Source of the DNA: Glycomyces niveus
Lineage (GTDB): Bacteria; Actinomycetota; Actinomycetes; Mycobacteriales; Micromonosporaceae
Length of the DNA stretch: 64,000 nucleotides
Direction of reading: 5' to 3'
Assembly: GCF_017592475.1 (NCBI RefSeq)
Contig: NZ_JAGFNP010000001.1
Location: 173,536 to 237,535, forward strand
Below the pieces are notes generated by a model, which had not been told where the DNA came from, did no database searches, and was given only the letters and a program-made list of their open reading frames with translations. The translations under genes were made by a program, and so were the position numbers. Position 1 is the stretch's first letter. Each line of letters begins with the position of its first letter. Positions 24,592-33,649 of this stretch are shown here, one piece after another.

Positions 24592-25398
24592 GTGAACGTG
24601 CTGGAGCAGATCATCACCGAAGTCCGCGCCGATCTCGAACGGCGCCAGACCGAGACCCCCATCGAGAAGATCCGCGAGCGCGCCGAGGCCGCCCGCCCCG
24701 CCCTCGACGGGTACGCCGCCCTCGCCGGCGGCGGCGTCAGCGTCATCGCCGAGGTCAAACGCGCCTCCCCCTCCAAGGGCGCCCTCGCCGACATCCCCGA
24801 CCCGGCCGTGCTCGCCGCCGAGTACGCCGCGGGCGGCGCGTCCGTCATCTCGGTCCTCACCGAGCAGCACTACTTCAAAGGCAGCCTCGACGACCTCGAC
24901 GCCGTCCGCGCCAAGGTCCAGATCCCGGTCCTCCGCAAGGACTTCGTGGTCTCCCCCTACCAGGTGCTCGAAGCCCGCGCCCACGGCGCCGACCTCGTCC
25001 TCCTCATCGTCGCCGCCCTCGACCAGGACACCCTCGTCTCGCTCCACGAGCGCATCGAGGGCCTCGGCATGACCGCCCTCGTCGAAGTCCACACCGAGTA
25101 CGAGGCCGACCGGGCCCTGCGCGCCGGCGCCAAAGTCATTGGCGTCAACGCCCGCGACCTGACTACGCTCGACGTGGACCGCTCGGTGTTCGAGCGGATC
25201 GCCCCCGGCCTGCCCCGCGACGTCGTCAAAGTCGCGGAGTCCGGCGTCAGGGGCACCCGCGACCTCATCCGCTACGCCAGCGCCGGAGCCGACGCCGTGC
25301 TCGTGGGCGAGGGCGTGGTCAAGACGAAGAGCCCGCGCGACGCCGTCGCCGAGCTCGTCACCGCCGGGTCCCACCCGGCGACGCCGCGCCCGCTGTAG
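24592..25398 (+). CDS. trpC: Indole-3-glycerol phosphate synthase
   Basis: TrpC closes the indole ring in tryptophan synthesis. The 268-residue TIM barrel has the catalytic E54 and K56 in [13 protein letters not shown], the second lysine in [24 protein letters not shown], and VAESGVRG and the phosphate loop AVLVGEGVV. The GTG at 24592 comes immediately after the TAG of the preceding gene. It leads a trpC-trpB-trpA set, with 83 bases before trpB. Confidence 0.97.
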   Translation: MNVLEQIITEVRADLERRQTETPIEKIRERAEAARPALDGYAALAGGGVSVIAEVKRASPSKGALADIPDPAVLAAEYAAGGASVISVLTEQHYFKGSLDDLDAVRAKVQIPVLRKDFVVSPYQVLEARAHGADLVLLIVAALDQDTLVSLHERIEGLGMTALVEVHTEYEADRALRAGAKVIGVNARDLTTLDVDRSVFERIAPGLPRDVVKVAESGVRGTRDLIRYASAGADAVLVGEGVVKTKSPRDAVAELVTAGSHPATPRPL

Positions 25399-25481
25399 CG
25401 GCCGCGGGGGCAACACACAGGTCAGCCCGAAGGCGCGCGGGAGCGCGCCCGGGCAGCGAGCAGCGAAGGGGAGCGAACACC

Positions 25482-26681
<1,200 letters not shown>

Positions 26682-26683
26682 GG

Positions 26684-27475
26684 GTGCTGCACGCTGCGGA
26701 CGCTTTCGCGAAGACCAGGGCCGAAGAGCGGGCGGCGCTCGTGGGGTACCTGCCCGCGGGCTACCCGACGCTCGCCGACTCGATCAAGGCCGTGGAGATC
26801 ATGATCGACCACGGGGCCGACATCATCGAGCTGGGCCTGCCGTACTCGGACCCGGTGATGGACGGGCCGGCGATCCAGAAGGCCGCCGACCAGGCGCTGG
26901 CGGGCGGGTTCCGGACCCGGCAGGTGTTCGAGGTGACCGAGGCGGTCGCGGGCCGCGTCCCGATCCTCGTCATGACGTACTGGAACCTGGTGGAGCGGTA
27001 CGGGGTCGAGCGGTTCGCGCGCGATTTCGCGGCCGCGGGCGGGGCCGGGCTCATCACGCCGGACCTGATCCCGGACGAGGCGGGGGAATGGATCGCCGCT
27101 TCGGACGCGCACGGCCTGGACCGGGTGTTCCTCGTCGCGCCGTCGTCCACTGAGGAACGGATCGCGTCGACCGTGGCGGCCTGCCGCGGGTTCGTGTACG
27201 CGCAGTCGGTCATGGGCGTCACCGGCGCCCGCGCCGCCACGTCGGCGGCCGCGCCGCTGCTGGTCGAGCGCACCCGCAAGCACACCGACCTGCCGATCGG
27301 CGTCGGGCTCGGGGTCCGGTCGGGCGACCAGGCCGCCGAGATCGGCGCGTACGGTGACGCGGTCATCGTCGGATCCGCGATCGTCAACTGCTACTTGGAG
27401 TCCGACGACATCCCGGCCGGGCACCAGAAGCTCGCCGAGCTCACCGCGGACCTCGCCGAGGGCGTCCGCCGCTAG
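26684..27475 (+). CDS. trpA: Tryptophan synthase alpha chain
   Basis: TrpA cleaves indole-3-glycerol phosphate and passes indole to TrpB. The 263-residue TIM barrel has the catalytic E49 (IIELGLPYSDP) and D60 (MDGPAIQ), at the same positions as in Salmonella TrpA, plus VYAQSVMGVTGAR and GVGLGVRSGDQ. The GTG at 26684 is two bases after the trpB stop. A strong terminator follows. Confidence 0.98.
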   Translation: MLHAADAFAKTRAEERAALVGYLPAGYPTLADSIKAVEIMIDHGADIIELGLPYSDPVMDGPAIQKAADQALAGGFRTRQVFEVTEAVAGRVPILVMTYWNLVERYGVERFARDFAAAGGAGLITPDLIPDEAGEWIAASDAHGLDRVFLVAPSSTEERIASTVAACRGFVYAQSVMGVTGARAATSAAAPLLVERTRKHTDLPIGVGLGVRSGDQAAEIGAYGDAVIVGSAIVNCYLESDDIPAGHQKLAELTADLAEGVRR

Positions 27476-27486
27476 CGTGCCGTGCA

Positions 27487-27511
27487 GCCCCGCGGGCCCG
27501 GCCCGCGGGGC
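27487..27511 (+). terminator. Terminator after trpA
   Basis: GCCCCGCGGG (27487-27496) pairs perfectly with CCCGCGGGGC (27502-27511), with a 5-base loop. A TTTT follows 20 bases later. Confidence 0.65.
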
Positions 27512-27610
27512 CGCGCCGTGCCCGGGGGCGTTTTGCGTGTTATGCGATACCGGCGGCGGCCGCCGGTGGGACCGGCTCGGGGCCGTGCCAGGGTCAGCAC
27601 GCGCAACCGA

Positions 27611-27616
27611 TAGGTT
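27611..27616 (+). promoter_or_regulatory. -10 element before lgt
   Basis: TAGGTT lies eight bases before the lgt GTG at 27625, with no Shine-Dalgarno sequence between. This gives lgt its own promoter after the trp terminator. Confidence 0.5.
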
Positions 27617-27624
27617 TACTCGTC

Positions 27625-28671
27625 GTGGACCTCGCATACATTCCGAGCCCGTCGGAGTCCGTCTGGCACCTCGGCCCCATCCCGATCCGCGCCTACGCGC
27701 TGTGTCTCATCGCCGGTATCGTCGCCGCCTGCTGGATCGCCGAGGCGCGGATGCGCTCGCGCGGCGCCCCCAAGTGGGCCGTGCTCGACATCGCCGTGTG
27801 GGCCGTGCCGTTCGGCATCGTCGGCGCCCGCCTCTACCACGTCTTCACCAGCCCTGACGCCTACTTCGGGCCCGACGGGGACCCGTGGAAGGCCCTCGCG
27901 GTGTGGGAGGGCGGCCTGGGCATCCCCGGCGCGGTCCTCCTCGGCGCCGTCGGCGTATGGCTCGGATGCCGCCAGCTGAAGCTCCCCTTCGCGATGGTCG
28001 CGGACGCGGTCGTGCCCGGCATCCCCGTCGGGCAGGCCATCGGCCGCCTCGGCAACTGGTTCAACCAGGAGCTGTACGGCAAGCCGCTCGACGCCTGGTG
28101 GGCCGTCGCCATCGACGAGGGCCACCGGGTCGCCGGATACTCCGAGTACGCGACGTTCCACCCGACGTTCCTGTACGAACTGCTGTGGAACCTCGGGGTC
28201 GCGGCCGTGCTGATCCTCGCCGACCGGAAGTGGAAGTTCGGGGCCGGGCGCGCCGTCGCCCTCTACGTCGTCCTGTACTGGACCGGCCGGTTCTGGATCG
28301 AGGGCCTGCGCATCGACCCCGCCGAGGGCGCGCTGGGGCTCCGCCTCAACCAGTGGGTGAGCATCGTCGTCGTGGCCGCCGCCATCGTCTACCTGCTGCT
28401 CGTGCGCGGGCGCCGGCAGGTGTTCGTCCTCGACGGCGGCGAACGCGTCACCGTCGACTGGGACGCTCCCGAAGCCGAGGCCGCGGGTTACGTGGACGGG
28501 GCCCTCCCCAAGGGCGCCGAGCCGGGCGAGATCGAAGACGCCGCATACGGAGCCGACGACGAAGACGACGACGCGGAGGCCGCGCCCGACCGGCCCGAGG
28601 ACGATGTGATCGCCGACGAGCCGGCCGCCGAGGCGCCCCCGGCCGCGGGCAAGACCCGCGACGACAGCTGA
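27625..28671 (+). CDS. lgt: Prolipoprotein diacylglyceryl transferase
   Basis: Lgt adds the diacylglyceryl group to the lipobox cysteine of lipoproteins, several of which are encoded in this window. The 348-residue protein has seven membrane spans and the signature GRLGNWFNQELYGKPLD, plus GARLYHVF and FLYELLWN. After about residue 270 there is a long acidic cytoplasmic tail (DDEDDDAEAAPDRPEDD), common in actinobacterial Lgt. The GTG at 27625 has a -10 element eight bases before it. Confidence 0.96.
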   Translation: MDLAYIPSPSESVWHLGPIPIRAYALCLIAGIVAACWIAEARMRSRGAPKWAVLDIAVWAVPFGIVGARLYHVFTSPDAYFGPDGDPWKALAVWEGGLGIPGAVLLGAVGVWLGCRQLKLPFAMVADAVVPGIPVGQAIGRLGNWFNQELYGKPLDAWWAVAIDEGHRVAGYSEYATFHPTFLYELLWNLGVAAVLILADRKWKFGAGRAVALYVVLYWTGRFWIEGLRIDPAEGALGLRLNQWVSIVVVAAAIVYLLLVRGRRQVFVLDGGERVTVDWDAPEAEAAGYVDGALPKGAEPGEIEDAAYGADDEDDDAEAAPDRPEDDVIADEPAAEAPPAAGKTRDDS

Positions 28672-28699
28672 CCGCCGCCGATCCCCCGGGCAGGTGCAG

Positions 28700-29854
28700 A
28701 TGCAGAACCGAAGAGCCGTAGTCGTCGGCGCCGGCGTCGCCGGGCTCGCCAGTGCGATCGTCCTGTCCCGCTTGGGGTGGAGGGTCGCGCTGCTCGAGCG
28801 GCGCGAGCGGCTGAAGGGCGAGAACCTGGGCATGGTCCTGTGGGCCTCGGGCGTGCGCGCGCTGCGCGCGCTCGGGGTCGACGCGCTGCTCGACGCCTCC
28901 GGGACCCCGGTGGACCGGTTCGAGATCCGCAGCGAGGAGCGGCTGTCGAGCTCGTTCGCGGCGGCGATGCTCGGGGCCGACGACGGGACGCCTTCGGTGA
29001 TGGTGCACACCGCGATGCTGTACGAGGCGCTCGTGTCGCGGCTCGGCGACAGCGTCGAGGTGCATCCGGCGACGCAGGTCGACCGGATCGACCTGGTGGA
29101 CCTCGCGGCGGGTGACGCGTCGCGCCGGTGGGACGCCGACCTCGTGGTCGCCGCCGACGGGATCGACTCGCCGACCCGGCAGCTCGTCGCCCCCGGTTCG
29201 CCCACAGTGGATGCTGGAGTGGTGAGCTTCCGCGGGCTCGTGCCCGCGCACCGCGCGCCCGAGCGCACCACGGACGCGGTCGAGATCTACGGGCCCGACC
29301 GCCGCCGGTTCGGCTACGGCGACCTCGGGCACGCCGGGGCGTGCTGGTGGGCGACGGTGCCGGGCGGGATGCGCCCGGAGTCGCCGCAGATCCAGTACGA
29401 GCTCATCAACCGGTGGTTCGCGGACTGGCCCGCGCCGGTGGGGAAGTTCATCGCCGCGACGCGCCCTTCGGAGCTGACGCAGCAGGCGGTGCGGTACGTG
29501 TGGCCGGTGCCGCCGGTCCTGCACCAGCGGGTGGGCAACGGCGGCCTGGTGCTCCTCGGCGACGCCGCGCACGGGGTGGCGCCGATCCTCGCGCAGGGCG
29601 GCAGCCTCGCCTTGGAGGACGCGGTGACGCTCGGGTGGGCGCTGCGGCGCAGCCCCGAGTCGGTGCCCGCGGCCCTCGGCTCCTACGACCGGGCGCGCAT
29701 GGCGCGCATCAAGCGCGTCGCCCGGCTCTCGCGGCGCGTCCACACGATCGCCTCGGGCGGGCGCGGGATGACCAAGAGCCTGCTGCGGGCGGTCCCGGAC
29801 TCCTGGGTGCAGAACCAGGCCGCATCGCTCTCGGACTGGCAACCCCCGCGCTGA
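28700..29854 (+). CDS. FAD-dependent monooxygenase
   Basis: This 384-residue flavoprotein hydroxylase has the Rossmann motif VVVGAGVAGLASAIVLSRLG at the N-terminus, the DG motif DLVVAADGIDSPTRQ, and the FAD-ribityl motif LLGDAAHGVAPILAQGGSLALEDA. This is the salicylate/PHBH hydroxylase-like class. The ATG at 28700 is used; a GTG two codons earlier is equally possible. It follows lgt by 28 bases, but no substrate or pathway neighbour is visible. It may oxidise an aromatic or polyketide-like compound; I cannot say which. Confidence 0.88.
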   Translation: MQNRRAVVVGAGVAGLASAIVLSRLGWRVALLERRERLKGENLGMVLWASGVRALRALGVDALLDASGTPVDRFEIRSEERLSSSFAAAMLGADDGTPSVMVHTAMLYEALVSRLGDSVEVHPATQVDRIDLVDLAAGDASRRWDADLVVAADGIDSPTRQLVAPGSPTVDAGVVSFRGLVPAHRAPERTTDAVEIYGPDRRRFGYGDLGHAGACWWATVPGGMRPESPQIQYELINRWFADWPAPVGKFIAATRPSELTQQAVRYVWPVPPVLHQRVGNGGLVLLGDAAHGVAPILAQGGSLALEDAVTLGWALRRSPESVPAALGSYDRARMARIKRVARLSRRVHTIASGGRGMTKSLLRAVPDSWVQNQAASLSDWQPPR

Positions 29855-29876
29855 GCGCGACCGGCGGGCGCTTCGC

Positions 29877-29987
29877 GAAACGTGAGCGGCGGGTCTTCGC
29901 GAATCGGACACCTCTGCGAATTGACGGCTCGCGAGCTTCGCCGAGACCGGACCCCCGGTCTCAACCCTGCACCATCGGTCCGACATC
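29877..29987 (+). repeat. Dispersed intergenic repeat, copy C1 (~110 bp)
   Basis: Head AAACGTGAGCGGCGGGTC, AATCGGACACCTCTGC, core GGCTCGCGAGCTTCGCCG (29926-29943), palindrome-like GAGACCGG then CCGGTCTC, and tail CAACCCTG then CCGACATCG. It is the closest relative of the copy at 13751. It begins 22 bases after the monooxygenase stop. Together with C2 it fills most of the 312-base gap 29855-30166. Confidence 0.85.
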
Positions 29988-30000
29988 GTTGGCCGCCACG

Positions 30001-30109
30001 GAAACGTGAGCGGAGGGTCCCGGAAAATCGGATATCGATGGGCCCCAGGCCCGGCGAAGCTTGCGAGCCGGCAATGTGCGCAGTAACCCTGACACCGGGG
30101 TGCGACAGC
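30001..30109 (+). repeat. Dispersed intergenic repeat, copy C2 with inverted core
   Basis: This second copy is in tandem with C1. The head GGAAACGTGAGCGGAGGGTC matches 19 of 20 bases of the copy at 33514, and the tail AACCCTGACAC then GGGGTGCGACA is shared with that copy. Its core CGGCGAAGCTTGCGAGCC (30052-30069) is the reverse complement of the C1 core with one difference. Confidence 0.85.
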
Positions 30110-30166
30110 GGTCGGCGGCTCGCGCGGGCTGGCGCTGTTCGAAGGGGCGGATTACGCTTTCGAGCC

Positions 30167-30670
30167 ATGGAGATCCGTGACGCTCGTCCTGAGGACTGGC
30201 CCGCTGTGTGGGCGTTCGCCGCCCCGATCGTCGCGTCGGGGGAGCACTTCGTGTGGGAGGCCGACACTCCCGAGGATCGGTTGCGGGCGTACTGGATCGA
30301 GAAGGAGGCGCCCGCGAGCGCGCTCGTCGCGGTCGTCGACGACGGTACGGCCGAAGGCCGGGTCGCCGGGATCGCCGAGATCCACCCGAACCAGCCCGGG
30401 CGGGGCTCGCACATCGCCAACGCCGGGTTCATGGTCGACCCGACCGTGCGCGGCCAGGGCCTCGGGCGCGCCCTCGGCGAAGCCGCGCTCGCCCGCGCCA
30501 AAGCCGACGGGTTCACCGCCATGCAGTTCAACGCCGTCGTCGCCACCAACACCCGCGCCGTCGACCTCTGGCACTCACTCGGCTTCCGCACCCTCGCGGT
30601 CCTGCCCGAGACCTTCCGCCACCCCGCCCGCGGCATGGTCGGCATGCACCTCATGTTCCGCGAACTGTGA
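30167..30670 (+). CDS. GNAT-family N-acetyltransferase
   Basis: This 167-residue protein has a complete GNAT fold: strand 1 EIRDARPEDWPAVWAF, the central strand ANAGFMVDPTVRGQGLGRAL with the acetyl-CoA loop R/Q-x-x-G-x-G/A, and the end NTRAVDLWHSLGFRTLAVLP. It transfers an acetyl group to an amine whose nature is unknown. The ATG at 30167 follows TACGCT by eight bases, so it is probably leaderless. It lies right after the tandem repeat. Confidence 0.9.
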   Translation: MEIRDARPEDWPAVWAFAAPIVASGEHFVWEADTPEDRLRAYWIEKEAPASALVAVVDDGTAEGRVAGIAEIHPNQPGRGSHIANAGFMVDPTVRGQGLGRALGEAALARAKADGFTAMQFNAVVATNTRAVDLWHSLGFRTLAVLPETFRHPARGMVGMHLMFREL

Positions 30671-30703
30671 CCCGCGCAGCACTTGTGTAGCATCGCAATC
30701 GCT

Positions 30704-31678
30704 ATGAACGAACTGCGCGAGTCCATCCTCTCCGTAGGCGTCGCCGACCCCGAGACGGCCGTCAGCGTCCACGCCCTCCTCGGCTCCGACCCCGCCCTCC
30801 TGGCGCAGGCCGGCGACCTCCCCACGACCCGCCAAGAAGCCGACACCTGGGTCAAGACCGCGTTCCTGCGGCCCGGCAGCCCCTTCCTCGAGACCGCCGC
30901 CGGCGCCGTCCGGGCCGTCCTCGGCGAAGCCCCCGACAAGCCGACCGACGCCGTCCTCGCCGCCGTCACCGTCCGCCCCCGCACCCCCTACGACCTGCGC
31001 GCCACCACCGGCCTCAGCGAAGCCGACCTCGACGTCCTCCTCCCGCACCTCGAAGCCGCCGGGCTCATCCGCGCCGACGCGAACCCGCTCGAACCCGACG
31101 CGCCGTTCTGGACCATGGAGCACCGCCTCGCCCGCTTCCACTACGCGATGCTCGCCGAGCACCTGCCGCGCTGGCGGCGCGGGTACATCACCGACAAACT
31201 GTGGCGGATGACCCACGCCCGCTTCGACCGGTACGTGTGCCGCCCCGAATTCCACCGGCTCGCCCGCGAATGGGCGCTCAACGACCCCGCCGCCGCGCAG
31301 ACCACCCGCCTCACCGTCCCCGACCCGCGCTTCCGGCAGCTGCGCTCCATCGAACTCGCCGCCTGGACCGCGACTGGCGAACCGATCGCGCTCGGCACCA
31401 TCCGCTGGAAGTTCCAGATGGTCGAACGCCAGCTCAAACGCCTCAGGTACGTGCGGAAGCTCCTCGGCGACCCCCCGACCCGCCTCTACTGCATCGCCCC
31501 CCGCGTCGAGGCCGCGATCGCCGCCGACCCCGACCCGGACCTGTTCGTCATCGGCCCCGCGCAGCTGCTGCGCCGCGGCGCGGACGAGGCGCCCGCAGCC
31601 GGCCCCGAAACAGCCCCCAAAGGTGACTTACACCCCATTTCCCGGCTGGTAGGTGCGGAAACGCGACGGGTAGGCTGA
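30704..31678 (+). CDS. Orphan linker-wHTH-DUF234-like protein lacking its ATPase
   Basis: This 324-residue protein resembles the C-terminal half of archaeal-type STAND/AAA ATPases. A linker (AFLRPGSPFLETAAG, about residues 54-70) is followed by a winged helix (YDLRATTGLSEADLDVLLPHLEAAGLI, about 96-125) and then a DUF234-like domain. In the latter, FDRYVCRPEFHRLAREWAL and IALGTIRWKF correspond to family FxxYVGxxFExLxREW and LGEAKW. No P-loop ATPase domain is present and only 33 bases separate it from the GNAT gene. The nuclease-like E-x-K is replaced by T-I-R, so catalysis is unlikely. The ATG at 30704 is chosen. Family assignment is from memory of the motif pattern. Confidence 0.6.
   Translation: MNELRESILSVGVADPETAVSVHALLGSDPALLAQAGDLPTTRQEADTWVKTAFLRPGSPFLETAAGAVRAVLGEAPDKPTDAVLAAVTVRPRTPYDLRATTGLSEADLDVLLPHLEAAGLIRADANPLEPDAPFWTMEHRLARFHYAMLAEHLPRWRRGYITDKLWRMTHARFDRYVCRPEFHRLAREWALNDPAAAQTTRLTVPDPRFRQLRSIELAAWTATGEPIALGTIRWKFQMVERQLKRLRYVRKLLGDPPTRLYCIAPRVEAAIAADPDPDLFVIGPAQLLRRGADEAPAAGPETAPKGDLHPISRLVGAETRRVG
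31671..31676 (+). promoter_or_regulatory. -10 element overlapping the preceding stop codon
   Basis: TAGGCT shares its last base with the TGA (31676-31678) of the DUF234-like gene. It would start a transcript about 33 bases before the epimerase ATG, which has its own GAGGAG site at 31706-31711. Confidence 0.45.
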
Positions 31679-31716
31679 GGCTTCTTTCCCCGTATCCGAA
31701 ACCTTGAGGAGTGACG

Positions 31717-32700
31717 ATGGCGGCAAGCGTGGACGCGGTAGTGGCGGGAGCCGGTGGGTTCATCGGCGGGCACCTGGTGGCGAGCCTCCTCGCCGAAGGC
31801 AAGACCGTTCGCGCCGTCGACGTCAAGCCCCTCGACGAGTGGTACCAGGTCCACGGCGACACCGAGAACCTGCAGCGCGACCTCGCCGACCTCGACGCCT
31901 GCCGCGAAGCCGTCGGCGACGGCGCCGCCGAGGTCTACAACCTCGCCTGCAACATGGGCGGCATGGGCTTCATCGAGAACAACAAAGCCCTCTGCATGCT
32001 CTCGGTCCTCCCCTCCACCCACATGCTCATGGCCGCCAAGGACGCCGAGGTCGGCCGCTTCTTCTACTCCTCCTCCGCCTGCGTCTACGCCGGCTACAAG
32101 CAGACCGAGGCGAACATCGCGCCCTTGAAGGAAGAAGACGCCTACCCCGCCGACGCCGAAGACGGCTACGGCTGGGAGAAGCTGTTCTCCGAGCGCATGT
32201 GCCGCCACTTCCGCGAGGACTTCGGGCTCGAGACGCGCATCGCCCGCTACCACAACATCTACGGCCCCGAAGGCACCTGGGACGGCGGCCGCGAGAAGGC
32301 CCCCGCCGCCACCTGCCGCAAGATCGCCCTCGCCGCCCTCAAGGGCGAGAAGACCGTCGAGATCTGGGGCGACGGCGAGCAGACCCGCTCCTTCACCTAC
32401 ATCGACGACTGCGTCCACGGCACCAAGATGTTCACCCGCGGCGACGTCACCGAGCCCCTCAACCTCGGCTCCTCCGAGCTGACCACCATCAACAACCTGT
32501 ACTACCTGGTCGCCGACATCGCCGGCATCGAGATCGAGCTCAAGCACATCGACGGCCCCCTGGGCGTGCGCGGCCGCAACTCGGACAACACGCTCATCCA
32601 GAAGTACTACGGCTGGGAGCCCTCGATCAGCCTCCGCGAAGGCATGACGAAGACCTACGAGTGGGTCTACGACCAGGTCAAGGCTAAGTACAGCTTCTAA
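31717..32700 (+). CDS. NAD-dependent epimerase, GDP-mannose 3,5-epimerase-like
   Basis: This 327-residue short-chain dehydrogenase of the extended type has GAGGFIGGHL for NAD binding, the Ser/Tyr/Lys triad in FFYSSSACVY and YGWEKLFSERM, and RYHNIYGPEGTWDGGREKAP plus GDGEQTRSFTYIDDCV. These blocks look most like GDP-mannose 3,5-epimerases, but other nucleotide-sugar epimerases share them. The ATG at 31717 has GAGGAG five bases upstream. Its TAA overlaps the ATG of the following glycosyltransferase by one base (TAATG), so both likely serve the same cell-surface polysaccharide. Confidence 0.88.
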   Translation: MAASVDAVVAGAGGFIGGHLVASLLAEGKTVRAVDVKPLDEWYQVHGDTENLQRDLADLDACREAVGDGAAEVYNLACNMGGMGFIENNKALCMLSVLPSTHMLMAAKDAEVGRFFYSSSACVYAGYKQTEANIAPLKEEDAYPADAEDGYGWEKLFSERMCRHFREDFGLETRIARYHNIYGPEGTWDGGREKAPAATCRKIALAALKGEKTVEIWGDGEQTRSFTYIDDCVHGTKMFTRGDVTEPLNLGSSELTTINNLYYLVADIAGIEIELKHIDGPLGVRGRNSDNTLIQKYYGWEPSISLREGMTKTYEWVYDQVKAKYSF

Positions 32701-33464
32701 TGTCCGACCCGCAGCTGCGCCGCGTCGACGTCCTCGGCGTCGGCGTCTCCACCGTCAACCAGGACATGGCGCTGGCCGAGGTGACCCGCTGGGTCGAGAC
32801 CGGCGAACGCCACTACGTGTGCGTCACCGGCGTGCACGGGGTCATGGAGTCCCAGCGGGACCCCGAGCTCCTGGCCATCCACAACGCCTCTGGGCTCACC
32901 ACGCCTGACGGCATGCCGATGGTGTGGGCCGGGCACAAGGCCGGCGCCGACTGGATGGACCGGGTCTACGGGCCCGACCTGATGCTCAACGTGCTCGCCC
33001 GCGCCGCCGAACGCGGCTGGACCTCGTTCCTCTACGGCGGTAAGGACGGCGTGCCCGAACTCCTCGCCGAGAAGCTCGCCGAGCGCATCCCGGGCGTCAA
33101 GTTCGCCGGCATGTACTCGCCGCCGTTCCGTCCCCTCACGGAGGAGGAGGACGCTGGCGTAGTCAAGCGCATCAACGACTCCGGCGCCCAACTGGTGTGG
33201 GTGGGGCTCTCGACGCCCAAGCAGGAGCGGTGGATGGCCGCACACCGCGACCGCCTCAACGCCCCCGCCATGTTCGGCGTCGGCGCCGCATTCGACTTCC
33301 ACGCCGGACTCGTCCCGCAGGCCCCGCCGTGGATGCAGCGCAACGGCCTCGAATGGTTCTACCGGCTCACCAAAGAGCCCAAGCGCCTCTGGCGCCGGTA
33401 CTTCAAGAACAACCCGGCGTACCTGCGGGAGATCCGCAAACGCCCGCCCTTCCTGCGCGACTGA
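32700..33464 (+). CDS. WecG/TagA/CpsF-family glycosyltransferase
   Basis: This 254-residue enzyme of glycosyltransferase family 26 moves a sugar (ManNAc or ManNAcA in known members) to a lipid-linked acceptor at the inner membrane face. It has the catalytic aspartate D70 in GLTTPDGMPMVWAG, VYGPDLM, VGLSTPKQERWM and GVGAAFDFHAG. The C-terminal 60 residues are basic and aromatic (GLEWFYRLTKEPKRLWRRYFK), fitting membrane contact. It is translationally coupled to the epimerase and followed by a strong terminator. The actual sugar is unknown. Confidence 0.92.
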   Translation: MSDPQLRRVDVLGVGVSTVNQDMALAEVTRWVETGERHYVCVTGVHGVMESQRDPELLAIHNASGLTTPDGMPMVWAGHKAGADWMDRVYGPDLMLNVLARAAERGWTSFLYGGKDGVPELLAEKLAERIPGVKFAGMYSPPFRPLTEEEDAGVVKRINDSGAQLVWVGLSTPKQERWMAAHRDRLNAPAMFGVGAAFDFHAGLVPQAPPWMQRNGLEWFYRLTKEPKRLWRRYFKNNPAYLREIRKRPPFLRD

Positions 33465-33475
33465 CACTCGCATCC

Positions 33476-33507
33476 GCCGCCCGGTCCCGTCCTCGGGACC
33501 GGGCGGC
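33476..33507 (+). terminator. Terminator of the epimerase-glycosyltransferase operon
   Basis: A perfect 14-bp stem (33476-33489 with 33494-33507) has loop TCCT and is followed directly by TTTTC. Confidence 0.85.
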
Positions 33508-33513
33508 TTTTCG

Positions 33514-33597
33514 GTGTCGCACCCCCGTGTCAGGGTTGAGACCGGGGGGCCGGCCCATCAAAGTCCGGTTTATGCAGACCCTCCGTTCACGTTTCCG
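33514..33597 (-). repeat. Dispersed intergenic repeat, copy D, core deleted
   Basis: On the minus strand the head GGAAACGTGAACGGAGGGTC, then GATGGGCC, CCCCGGTCTCAACCCTGACAC and GGGGTGCGACAC follow in the family order. The roughly 18-base core between head and palindrome is absent, giving about 84 bases. It begins seven bases after a terminator stem and ends about 40 bases before the next promoter. Confidence 0.85.
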
Positions 33598-33636
33598 CAC
33601 TCCGCCGCCCTCCTCACCCGCAGGGGTGAACGGCGC

Positions 33637-33642
33637 TAGGCT
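33637..33642 (+). promoter_or_regulatory. -10 element of the methyltransferase gene
   Basis: TAGGCT ends seven bases before the ATG at 33650, with no Shine-Dalgarno sequence. Confidence 0.55.
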
Positions 33643-33649
33643 GTGGCCC

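Noticed and set aside
29882..30166. In-frame upstream extension of the GNAT gene
   Set aside because: It lies wholly in the tandem repeat C1/C2 and has no ribosome site; the GNAT fold begins at 30167.
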